DNA of 64,000 bases from Pyropia haitanensis (Eukaryota; Rhodophyta; Bangiophyceae; Bangiales; Bangiaceae). Made by a program: the position numbers and the translations under genes. Positions 49,201 through 60,900 of this stretch are shown here, one piece after another (positions within the stretch are counted from its first letter, which is position 1; the number at the start of each line of letters is the position of its first letter). Where the stretch lies: NCBI GenBank assembly GCA_008729055.1, contig SDUX01000007.1:2741712-2805711 (forward strand), written 5' to 3'. The notes beneath the pieces were generated by a model. The model was not told the origin of the DNA. It did not search any database and saw only the letters and a program-made list of their open reading frames with translations.

Positions 49201-52200
49201 CGCAGCATTGGTGTACACGCAAAAGTGGGCAAAAGTGGGCAAAAGTGGGCAAAAGTGGGTAGGAAGTGGGTAAGAAGTGGGCAAACAGTGGGCAAAAAGT
49301 GGGCAATTTTGGGACCGAAATGGACAATTGGGGGCAAGAAGTTTCCAAAACTGCAAAGAAAATGGACGTGAAAGTGGCCAGAAAGTGGTCCAACAGTGGC
49401 CAGAAAAGGCGCCGCGCCACCCACACTGTCCACTGCGCGTCCCGCTGGTCACACTGGCGTGGACGGTGTGAGGGCGGAAATTTTGGCACCGTCCGTCGCA
49501 CCTGGCTGTCGGGACCCCCACGTGCCGAAAACCATCCCACAAACTTGACACGTGGACACCGGCGCTCCACAAAACACTCGTTGCATCCAACGGACGCGCC
49601 AACAACCGGGTCGGCCAACCACCCCATGCACGACCGTGCGGGTGGAACGTCGGACATCGAGCGGGCGGATGTATGGCTGGAATAAAGGATGCGAGCCAAT
49701 TCGGCCGCCGGATCGCGTGCAGCATTGCTGTACACGCAAAAGTGGGCAAAAGTGGGCAAATGTAGGCAAAAGTGGGTAAGAAGCGGCCAACCACCTCATG
49801 CACGACCATGCGGGTCGAACCGAGGACGTCGAGCGGGCGGATCTATGGCTGGAACAAAGTATGCGAGCCAATTCGGCAGCCGGATCGTGCGCAGCATTGG
49901 TGTACACGCAAAAGTGGGCAAAAGTGGGCAAAAGTGGGCAAAAGTGGGTAGGAAGTGGGTAAGAAGTGGGCAAACAGTGGGCAAAAAGTGGGCAATTTTG
50001 GGACCGAAATGGACAATTGGGGGCAAGAAGTTTCCAAAACTGCAAAGAAAATGGACGTGAAAGTGGCCAGAAAGTGGTCCAACAGTGGCCAGAAAAGGCG
50101 CCGCGCCACCCACACTGTCCACTGCGCGTCCCGCTGGTCACACTGGCGTGGACGGTGTGAGGGCGGAAATTTTGGCACCGTCCGTCGCACCTGGCTGTCG
50201 GGACCCCCACGTGCCGAAAACCATCCCACAAACTTGACACGTGGACACCGGCGCTCCACAAAACACTCGTTGCATCCAACGGACGCGCCAACAACCGGGT
50301 CGGCCAACCACCCCATGCACGACCGTGCGGGTGGAACGTCGGACATCGAGCGGGCGGATGTATGGCTGGAATAAAGGATGCGAGCCAATTCGGCCGCCGG
50401 ATCGCGTGCAGCATTGCTGTACACGCAAAAGTGGGCAAAAGTGGGCAAATGTAGGCAAAAGTGGGTAAGAAGCGGCCAACCACCTCATGCACGACCATGC
50501 GGGTCGAACCGAGGACGTCGAGCGGGCGGATCTATGGCTGGAACAAAGTATGCGAGCCAATTCGGCAGCCGGATCGTGCGCAGCATTGGTGTACACGCAA
50601 AAGTGGGCAAAAGTGGGCAAAAGTGGGCAAAAGTGGGTAGGAAGTGGGTAAGAAGTGGGCAAACAGTGGGCAAAAAGTGGGCAATTTTGGGACCGAAATG
50701 GACAATTGGGGGCAAGAAGTTTCCAAAACTGCAAAGAAAATGGACGTGAAAGTGGCCAGAAAGTGGTCCAACAGTGGCCAGAAAAGGCGCCGCGCCACCC
50801 ACACTGTCCACTGCGCGTCCCGCTGGTCACACTGGCGTGGACGGTGTGAGGGCGGAAATTTTGGCACCGTCCGTCGCACCTGGCTGTCGGGACCCCCACG
50901 TGCCGAAAACCATCCCACAAACTTGACACGTGGACACCGGCGCTCCACAAAACACTCGTTGCATCCAACGGACGCGCCAACAACCGGGTCGGCCAACCAC
51001 CCCATGCACGACCGTGCGGGTGGAACGTCGGACATCGAGCGGGCGGATGTATGGCTGGAATAAAGGATGCGAGCCAATTCGGCCGCCGGATCGCGTGCAG
51101 CATTGCTGTACACGCAAAAGTGGGCAAAAGTGGGCAAATGTAGGCAAAAGTGGGTAAGAAGCGGCCAACCACCTCATGCACGACCATGCGGGTCAAACCG
51201 AGGACGTCGAGCGGGCGGATCTATGGCTGGAACAAAGTATGCGAGCCAATTCGGCAGCCGGATCGTGCGCAGCATTGGTGTACACGCAAAAGTGGGCAAA
51301 AGTGGGCAAAAGTGGGCAAAAGTGGGTAGGAAGTGGGTAAGAAGTGGGCAAACAGTGGGCAAAAAGTGGGCAATTTTGGGACCGAAATGGACAATTGGGG
51401 GCAAGAAGTTTCCAAAACTGCAAAGAAAATGGACGTGAAAGTGGCCAGAAAGTGGTCCAACAGTGGCCAGAAAAGGCGCCGCGCCACCCACACTGTCCAC
51501 TGCGCGTCCCGCTGGTCACACTGGCGTGGACGGTGTGAGGGCGGAAATTTTGGCACCGTCCGTCGCACCTGGCTGTCGGGACCCCCACGTGCCGAAAACC
51601 ATCCCACAAACTTGACACGTGGACACCGGCGCTCCACAAAACACTCGTTGCATCCAACGGACGCGCCAACAACCGGGTCGGCCAACCACCCCATGCACGA
51701 CCGTGCGGGTGGAACGTCGGACATCGAGCGGGCGGATGTATGGCTGGAATAAAGGATGCGAGCCAATTCGGCCGCCGGATCGCGTGCAGCATTGCTGTAC
51801 ACGCAAAAGTGGGCAAAAGTGGGCAAATGTAGGCAAAAGTGGGTAAGAAGCGGCCAACCACCTCATGCACGACCATGCGGGTCGAACCGAGGACGTCGAG
51901 CGGGCGGATCTATGGCTGGAACAAAGTATGCGAGCCAATTCGGCAGCCGGATCGTGCGCAGCATTGGTGTACACGCAAAAGTGGGCAAAAGTGGGCAAAA
52001 GTGGGCAAAAGTGGGTAGGAAGTGGGTAAGAAGTGGGCAAACAGTGGGCAAAAAGTGGGCAATTTTGGGACCGAAATGGACAATTGGGGGCAAGAAGTTT
52101 CCAAAACTGCAAAGAAAATGGACGTGAAAGTGGCCAGAAAGTGGTCCAACAGTGGCCAGAAAAGGCGCCGCGCCACCCACACTGTCCACTGCGCGTCCCG

Positions 52201-55200
52201 CTGGTCACACTGGCGTGGACGGTGTGAGGGCGGAAATTTTGGCACCGTCCGTCGCACCTGGCTGTCGGGACCCCCACGTGCCGAAAACCATCCCACAAAC
52301 TTGACACGTGGACACCGGCGCTCCACAAAACACTCGTTGCATCCAACGGACGCGCCAACAACCGGGTCGGCCAACCACCCCATGCACGACCGTGCGGGTG
52401 GAACGTCGGACATCGAGCGGGCGGATGTATGGCTGGAATAAAGGATGCGAGCCAATTCGGCCGCCGGATCGCGTGCAGCATTGCTGTACACGCAAAAGTG
52501 GGCAAAAGTGGGCAAATGTAGGCAAAAGTGGGTAAGAAGCGGCCAACCACCTCATGCACGACCATGCGGGTCAACCGAGGACGTCGAGCGGGCGGATCTA
52601 TGGCTGGAACAAAGTATGCGAGCCAATTCGGCAGCCGGATCGTGCGCAGCATTGGTGTACACGCAAAAGTGGGCAAAAGTGGGCAAAAGTGGGCAAAAGT
52701 GGGTAGGAAGTGGGTAAGAAGTGGGCAAACAGTGGGCAAAAAGTGGGCAATTTTGGGACCGAAATGGACAATTGGGGGCAAGAAGTTTCCAAAACTGCAA
52801 AGAAAATGGACGTGAAAGTGGCCAGAAAGTGGTCCAACAGTGGCCAGAAAAGGCGCCGCGCCACCCACACTGTCCACTGCGCGTCCCGCTGGTCACACTG
52901 GCGTGGACGGTGTGAGGGCGGAAATTTTGGCACCGTCCGTCGCACCTGGCTGTCGGGACCCCCACGTGCCGAAAACCATCCCACAAACTTGACACGTGGA
53001 CACCGGCGCTCCACAAAACACTCGTTGCATCCAACGGACGCGCCAACAACCGGGTCGGCCAACCACCCCATGCACGACCGTGCGGGTGGAACGTCGGACA
53101 TCGAGCGGGCGGATGTATGGCTGGAATAAAGGATGCGAGCCAATTCGGCCGCCGGATCGCGTGCAGCATTGCTGTACACGCAAAAGTGGGCAAAAGTGGG
53201 CAAATGTAGGCAAAAGTGGGTAAGAAGCGGCCAACCACCTCATGCACGACCATGCGGGTCGAACCGAGGACGTCGAGCGGGCGGATCTATGGCTGGAACA
53301 AAGTATGCGAGCCAATTCGGCAGCCGGATCGTGCGCAGCATTGGTGTACACGCAAAAGTGGGCAAAAGTGGGCAAAAGTGGGCAAAAGTGGGTAGGAAGT
53401 GGGTAAGAAGTGGGCAAACAGTGGGCAAAAAGTGGGCAATTTTGGGACCGAAATGGACAATTGGGGGCAAGAAGTTTCCAAAACTGCAAAGAAAATGGAC
53501 GTGAAAGTGGCCAGAAAGTGGTCCAACAGTGGCCAGAAAAGGCGCCGCGCCACCCACACTGTCCACTGCGCGTCCCGCTGGTCACACTGGCGTGGACGGT
53601 GTGAGGGCGGAAATTTTGGCACCGTCCGTCGCACCTGGCTGTCGGGACCCCCACGTGCCGAAAACCATCCCACAAACTTGACACGTGGACACCGGCGCTC
53701 CACAAAACACTCGTTGCATCCAACGGACGCGCCAACAACCGGGTCGGCCAACCACCCCATGCACGACCGTGCGGGTGGAACGTCGGACATCGAGCGGGCG
53801 GATGTATGGCTGGAATAAAGGATGCGAGCCAATTCGGCCGCCGGATCGCGTGCAGCATTGCTGTACACGCAAAAGTGGGCAAAAGTGGGCAAATGTAGGC
53901 AAAAGTGGGTAAGAAGCGGCCAACCACCTCATGCACGACCATGCGGGTCGAACCGAGGACGTCGAGCGGGCGGATCTATGGCTGGAACAAAGTATGCGAG
54001 CCAATTCGGCAGCCGGATCGTGCGCAGCATTGGTGTACACGCAAAAGTGGGCAAAAGTGGGCAAAAGTGGGCAAAAGTGGGTAGGAAGTGGGTAAGAAGT
54101 GGGCAAACAGTGGGCAAAAAGTGGGCAATTTTGGGACCGAAATGGACAATTGGGGGCAAGAAGTTTCCAAAACTGCAAAGAAAATGGACGTGAAAGTGGC
54201 CAGAAAGTGGTCCAACAGTGGCCAGAAAAGGCGCCGCGCCACCCACACTGTCCACTGCGCGTCCCGCTGGTCACACTGGCGTGGACGGTGTGAGGGCGGA
54301 AATTTTGGCACCGTCCGTCGCACCTGGCTGTCGGGACCCCCACGTGCCGAAAACCATCCCACAAACTTGACACGTGGACACCGGCGCTCCACAAAACACT
54401 CGTTGCATCCAACGGACGCGCCAACAACCGGGTCGGCCAACCACCCCATGCACGACCGTGCGGGTGGAACGTCGGACATCGAGCGGGCGGATGTATGGCT
54501 GGAATAAAGGATGCGAGCCAATTCGGCCGCCGGATCGCGTGCAGCATTGCTGTACACGCAAAAGTGGGCAAAAGTGGGCAAATGTAGGCAAAAGTGGGTA
54601 AGAAGCGGCCAACCACCTCATGCACGACCATGCGGGTCGAACCGAGGACGTCGAGCGGGCGGATCTATGGCTGGAACAAAGTATGCGAGCCAATTCGGCA
54701 GCCGGATCGTGCGCAGCATTGGTGTACACGCAAAAGTGGGCAAAAGTGGGCAAAAGTGGGCAAAAGTGGGTAGGAAGTGGGTAAGAAGTGGGCAAACAGT
54801 GGGCAAAAAGTGGGCAATTTTGGGACCGAAATGGACAATTGGGGGCAAGAAGTTTCCAAAACTGCAAAGAAAATGGACGTGAAAGTGGCCAGAAAGTGGT
54901 CCAACAGTGGCCAGAAAAGGCGCCGCGCCACCCACACTGTCCACTGCGCGTCCCGCTGGTCACACTGGCGTGGACGGTGTGAGGGCGGAAATTTTGGCAC
55001 CGTCCGTCGCACCTGGCTGTCGGGACCCCCACGTGCCGAAAACCATCCCACAAACTTGACACGTGGACACCGGCGCTCCACAAAACACTCGTTGCATCCA
55101 ACGGACGCGCCAACAACCGGGTCGGCCAACCACCCCATGCACGACCGTGCGGGTGGAACGTCGGACATCGAGCGGGCGGATGTATGGCTGGAATAAAGGA

Positions 55201-58200
55201 TGCGAGCCAATTCGGCCGCCGGATCGCGTGCAGCATTGCTGTACACGCAAAAGTGGGCAAAAGTGGGCAAATGTAGGCAAAAGTGGGTAAGAAGCGGCCA
55301 ACCACCTCATGCACGACCATGCGGGTCGAACCGAGGACGTCGAGCGGGCGGATCTATGGCTGGAACAAAGTATGCGAGCCAATTCGGCAGCCGGATCGTG
55401 CGCAGCATTGGTGTACACGCAAAAGTGGGCAAAAGTGGGCAAAAGTGGGCAAAAGTGGGTAGGAAGTGGGTAAGAAGTGGGCAAACAGTGGGCAAAAAGT
55501 GGGCAATTTTGGGACCGAAATGGACAATTGGGGGCAAGAAGTTTCCAAAACTGCAAAGAAAATGGACGTGAAAGTGGCCAGAAAGTGGTCCAACAGTGGC
55601 CAGAAAAGGCGCCGCGCCACCCACACTGTCCACTGCGCGTCCCGCTGGTCACACTGGCGTGGACGGTGTGAGGGCGGAAATTTTGGCACCGTCCGTCGCA
55701 CCTGGCTGTCGGGACCCCCACGTGCCGAAAACCATCCCACAAACTTGACACGTGGACACCGGCGCTCCACAAAACACTCGTTGCATCCAACGGACGCGCC
55801 AACAACCGGGTCGGCCAACCACCCCATGCACGACCGTGCGGGTGGAACGTCGGACATCGAGCGGGCGGATGTATGGCTGGAATAAAGGATGCGAGCCAAT
55901 TCGGCCGCCGGATCGCGTGCAGCATTGCTGTACACGCAAAAGTGGGCAAAAGTGGGCAAATGTAGGCAAAAGTGGGTAAGAAGCGGCCAACCACCTCATG
56001 CACGACCATGCGGGTCGAACCGAGGACGTCGAGCGGGCGGATCTATGGCTGGAACAAAGTATGCGAGCCAATTCGGCAGCCGGATCGTGCGCAGCATTGG
56101 TGTACACGCAAAAGTGGGCAAAAGTGGGCAAAAGTGGGCAAAAGTGGGTAGGAAGTGGGTAAGAAGTGGGCAAACAGTGGGCAAAAAGTGGGCAATTTTG
56201 GGACCGAAATGGACAATTGGGGGCAAGAAGTTTCCAAAACTGCAAAGAAAATGGACGTGAAAGTGGCCAGAAAGTGGTCCAACAGTGGCCAGAAAAGGCG
56301 CCGCGCCACCCACACTGTCCACTGCGCGTCCCGCTGGTCACACTGGCGTGGACGGTGTGAGGGCGGAAATTTTGGCACCGTCCGTCGCACCTGGCTGTCG
56401 GGACCCCCACGTGCCGAAAACCATCCCACAAACTTGACACGTGGACACCGGCGCTCCACAAAACACTCGTTGCATCCAACGGACGCGCCAACAACCGGGT
56501 CGGCCAACCACCCCATGCACGACCGTGCGGGTGGAACGTCGGACATCGAGCGGGCGGATGTATGGCTGGAATAAAGGATGCGAGCCAATTCGGCCGCCGG
56601 ATCGCGTGCAGCATTGCTGTACACGCAAAAGTGGGCAAAAGTGGGCAAATGTAGGCAAAAGTGGGTAAGAAGCGGCCAACCACCTCATGCACGACCATGC
56701 GGGTCGAACCGAGGACGTCGAGCGGGCGGATCTATGGCTGGAACAAAGTATGCGAGCCAATTCGGCAGCCGGATCGTGCGCAGCATTGGTGTACACGCAA
56801 AAGTGGGCAAAAGTGGGCAAAAGTGGGCAAAAGTGGGTAGGAAGTGGGTAAGAAGTGGGCAAACAGTGGGCAAAAAGTGGGCAATTTTGGGACCGAAATG
56901 GACAATTGGGGGCAAGAAGTTTCCAAAACTGCAAAGAAAATGGACGTGAAAGTGGCCAGAAAGTGGTCCAACAGTGGCCAGAAAAGGCGCCGCGCCACCC
57001 ACACTGTCCACTGCGCGTCCCGCTGGTCACACTGGCGTGGACGGTGTGAGGGCGGAAATTTTGGCACCGTCCGTCGCACCTGGCTGTCGGGACCCCCACG
57101 TGCCGAAAACCATCCCACAAACTTGACACGTGGACACCGGCGCTCCACAAAACACTCGTTGCATCCAACGGACGCGCCAACAACCGGGTCGGCCAACCAC
57201 CCCATGCACGACCGTGCGGGTGGAACGTCGGACATCGAGCGGGCGGATGTATGGCTGGAATAAAGGATGCGAGCCAATTCGGCCGCCGGATCGCGTGCAG
57301 CATTGCTGTACACGCAAAAGTGGGCAAAAGTGGGCAAATGTAGGCAAAAGTGGGTAAGAAGCGGCCAACCACCTCATGCACGACCATGCGGGTCAACCGA
57401 GGACGTCGAGCGGGCGGATCTATGGCTGGAACAAAGTATGCGAGCCAATTCGGCAGCCGGATCGTGCGCAGCATTGGTGTACACGCAAAAGTGGGCAAAA
57501 GTGGGCAAAAGTGGGCAAAAGTGGGTAGGAAGTGGGTAAGAAGTGGGCAAACAGTGGGCAAAAAGTGGGCAATTTTGGGACCGAAATGGACAATTGGGGG
57601 CAAGAAGTTTCCAAAACTGCAAAGAAAATGGACGTGAAAGTGGCCAGAAAGTGGTCCAACAGTGGCCAGAAAAGGCGCCGCGCCACCCACACTGTCCACT
57701 GCGCGTCCCGCTGGTCACACTGGCGTGGACGGTGTGAGGGCGGAAATTTTGGCACCGTCCGTCGCACCTGGCTGTCGGGACCCCCACGTGCCGAAAACCA
57801 TCCCACAAACTTGACACGTGGACACCGGCGCTCCACAAAACACTCGTTGCATCCAACGGACGCGCCAACAACCGGGTCGGCCAACCACCCCATGCACGAC
57901 CGTGCGGGTGGAACGTCGGACATCGAGCGGGCGGATGTATGGCTGGAATAAAGGATGCGAGCCAATTCGGCCGCCGGATCGCGTGCAGCATTGCTGTACA
58001 CGCAAAAGTGGGCAAAAGTGGGCAAATGTAGGCAAAAGTGGGTAAGAAGCGGCCAACCACCTCATGCACGACCATGCGGGTCAAACCGAGGACGTCGAGC
58101 GGGCGGATCTATGGCTGGAACAAAGTATGCGAGCCAATTCGGCAGCCGGATCGTGCGCAGCATTGGTGTACACGCAAAAGTGGGCAAAAGTGGGCAAAAG

Positions 58201-58383
58201 TGGGCAAAAGTGGGTAGGAAGTGGGTAAGAAGTGGGCAAACAGTGGGCAAAAAGTGGGCAATTTTGGGACCGAAATGGACAATTGGGGGCAAGAAGTTTC
58301 CAAAACTGCAAAGAAAATGGACGTGAAAGTGGCCAGAAAGTGGTCCAACAGTGGCCAGAAAAGGCGCCGCGCCACCCACACTG
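43228..58383 (+). repeat. Core block 4, monomers M64-M85 (22 copies)
   Basis: Twenty-two copies, core type except at GGGTCGAACC. M75 (50,807-51,495) and M85 (57,695-58,383) read GGGTCAAACC. M77 (52,185-52,872) and M84 (57,007-57,694) read GGGTCAACC and are 688 bp. The run M64-M74 (43,228-50,806) shows no variant at all. No non-repeat content. Confidence 0.92.
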
Positions 58384-58973
58384 TCCACTGCGCGTCCCGC
58401 TGGTCACACTGGCGTGGACGGTGTGAGGGCGGAAATTTTGGCACCGTCCGTCGCACCTGGCTGTCGGGACCCCCACGTGCCGAAAACCATCCCACAAACT
58501 TGACACGTGGACACCGGCGCTCCACAAAACACTCGTTGCATCCAACGGACGCGCCAACAACCGGGTCGGCCAACCACCCCATGCACGACCGTGCGGGTGG
58601 AACGTCGGACATCGAGCGGGCGGATGTATGGCTGGAATAAAGGATGCGAGCCAATTCGGCCGCCGGATCGCGTGCAGCATTGCTGTACACGCAAAAGTGG
58701 GCAAAAGTGGGCAAATGTAGGCAAAAGTGGGTAAGAAGCGGCCAACCACCTCATGCACGACCATGCGGGTCGAACCGAGGACGTCGAGCGGGCGGATCTA
58801 TGGCTGGAACAAAGTATGCGAGCCAATTCGGCAGCCGGATCGTGCGCAGCATTGGTGTACACGCAAAAGTGGGCAAAAGTGGGCAAAAGTGGGCAAAAGT
58901 GGGTAGGAAGTGGGTAAGAAGTGGGCAAACAGTGGGCAAAAAGTGGGCAATTTTGGGACCATGGGGGCCCAAA
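58384..58973 (+). repeat. Monomer M86, truncated in part C
   Basis: D, A and B are intact. C stops after GGGACC at 58,960 and is joined through about 14 bases (starting ATGGGGGCCC) to CAAACTTG of the next D. About 225 bp of repeat is thus missing at the junction. The filler does not match the repeat. What follows to about 59,223 is a slightly altered D end and an intact A. Confidence 0.85.
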
Positions 58974-59223
58974 ACAAACTTGAAACACGTGCGCCCCCCA
59001 CACGCGGCGGTCACTCCACAAAACACTCGTTGCATCAAACAACGGACGCGCCAACAACCGGGTCGGCCAACCACCCCATGCACGACCGTGCGGGTGGAAC
59101 GTCGGACATCGAGCGGGCGGATGTATGGCTGGAATAAAGGATGCGAGCCAATTCGGCCGCCGGATCGCGTGCAGCATTGCTGTACACGCAAAAGTGGGCA
59201 AAAGTGGGCAAATGTAGGCAAAA

Positions 59224-59765
59224 GTGGGTATCAGAAGCGGCCAACGGGCGGACCTGGAACATGCCACGACCATGCGGTGTCGAACCGAGGACGTCGAGCG
59301 GGCGGAAAATCTAGTGGCAGTGGAACCCAAAGTATGCGGGTGAGGGCCAATTCGGCAGCCGGACTCGTGCGCAAGCATTGGTGTACACGCAAAAGTGGGC
59401 AAAAGCATTGCTGGCAAAAGTGGGCAAAAGTGGGTAGGAAGTGGGTAAGAAGTGGGCAAGGACGAGTGGGCAAAAAGTGGGCAGCATTGTTGGGACCGAA
59501 ATGGACAATTGGGGGCAAGAAGTTTCCAAAACTGCAAAGAAAATGGACGTGAAAGTGGCCAGAAAGTGGTCCAACAGTGGCCAGAAAAGGCGCCGCGCCA
59601 CCACACACTGTCCACTGCGTCCGTCCTGCGCTGGTCACACTGCGCGTGGACGGTCGGTGAGGGCGGAGCGGCGGAATTGGCTTGAGCACCGTCCGTGCGC
59701 ACCTGGCTGTCGGGACACCCCCACGTCGCCGAGGAAAACCATCCCACAAAGCTTGACACGTGGAC
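59224..59765 (+). repeat. Rearranged monomer M87 with scattered insertions
   Basis: Subunit B here (59,224 to about 59,450) carries many extra bases spread through it, for example GGGCGGAAAATCTAGTGG where the core has GGGCGGATCTATGG. C and the start of D follow with more one- to three-base insertions. At 59,765/59,766 the D segment, after GACACGTGGAC, jumps straight to the AAAAGTGGGTAGG tail of B, skipping about 380 bp. Confidence 0.8.
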
Positions 59766-60190
59766 AAAAGTGGGTAGGAAGTGGGTAAGAAGTGGGCAAA
59801 CAGTGGGCAAAAAGTGGGCAATTTTGGGACCGAAATGGACAATTGGGGGCAAGAAGTTTCCAAAACTGCAAAGAAAATGGACGTGAAAGTGGCCAGAAAG
59901 TGGTCCAACAGTGGCCAGAAAAGGCGCCGCCCCCCAACGGACGCGCCAACAACCGGGTCGGCCAACCACCAAACCACGTGCACGACCGTGCGGGTGGAAC
60001 GAAACGTCGATGATGGCATCGAGCGGGCGGATGCGTATGGCTGGAATAAAGGATGCGATGCCACCATGCGGGTCGGCCGAGCCGGATGGCTCGCGAGTCG
60101 GCAGCCATCGTGCATTGGTGTACACGCAAAAGTGGGCAAAAGTGGGCAAAAGGGCAAAAGTGGGTAGGAAGTGGGTGTAGGCAAAAGTGG
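59766..60190 (+). repeat. Rearranged monomers M88-M89 with an A/B chimera
   Basis: A clean C segment ends in GGCGCCGC at 59,930 and joins CCAACGGACGCG of D at about 59,934, omitting about 170 bp. The next 172-type unit starts as A (CCGTGCGGGTGGAAC, GGAATAAAGGATGCG) and ends as B (GGCAGCC, CATTGGTGTACAC, GTGGGTAGGAAG). It replaces an A+B pair with one hybrid, as expected from unequal exchange between the two homologous halves. Extra bases are scattered within it. Confidence 0.75.
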
Positions 60191-60900
60191 GTGGGACCGA
60201 AATGGACAATTGGGGGCAAGAAGTTTCCAAAACTGCAAAGAAAATGGACGTGAAAGTGGCCAGAAAGTGGTCCAACAGTGGCCAGAAAAGGCGCCGCGCC
60301 ACCCACACTGTCCACTGCGCGTCCCGCTGGTCACACTGGCGTGGACGGTGTGAGGGCGGAAATTTTGGCACCGTCCGTCGCACCTGGCTGTCGGGACCCC
60401 CACGTGCCGAAAACCATCCACAAACTTGACACGTGGACACCGGCGCTCCACAAAACACTCGTTGCATCCAACGGACGCGCCAACAACCGGGTCGGCCAAC
60501 CACCCCATGCACGACCGTGCGGGTGGAACGTCGGACATCGAGCGGGCGGATGTATGGCTGGAATAAAGGATGCGAGCCAATTCGGCCGCCGGATCGCGTG
60601 CAGCATTGCTGTACACGCAAAAGTGGGCAAAAGTGGGCAAATGTAGGCAAAAGTGGGTAAGAAGCATTGCGGGTGTCGACATCTATGGCACAAAGTATGG
60701 GCAAAGCAGTGGGCAAAAGTGGGCAAAAGTGGGTAGGAAGTGGGTAAGAAGTGGGCAAAGTGGGCAAAAAGTGGGCAATTTTGGGACCGAAATGGACAAT
60801 TGGGGGCAAGAAGTTTCCAAAACTGCAAAGAAAATGGACGTGAAAGTGGCCAGAAAGTGGTCCAACAGTGGCCAGAAAAGGCGCCGCGCCACCCACACTG
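60191..60900 (+). repeat. Monomer M90 with a collapsed subunit B
   Basis: C, D and A are near core, with one C missing at about 60,419. After GTAAGAAG at 60,665, B is reduced to fragments (GCATTGCGGGTGTCGAC, ATCTATGG, CAAAGTATG) and a partial 10-bp tail. The C segment to 60,900 is normal apart from one shortened GTGGGCAAA unit. Confidence 0.8.

Noticed and set aside
8266..58383. Array duplicated purely by the assembler
   Set aside because: Not accepted as the default, because different monomers carry different marker variants (M41, M52, M56, M75 and others), which simple copying of one consensus would not give. It remains open for individual blocks such as M54-M63.
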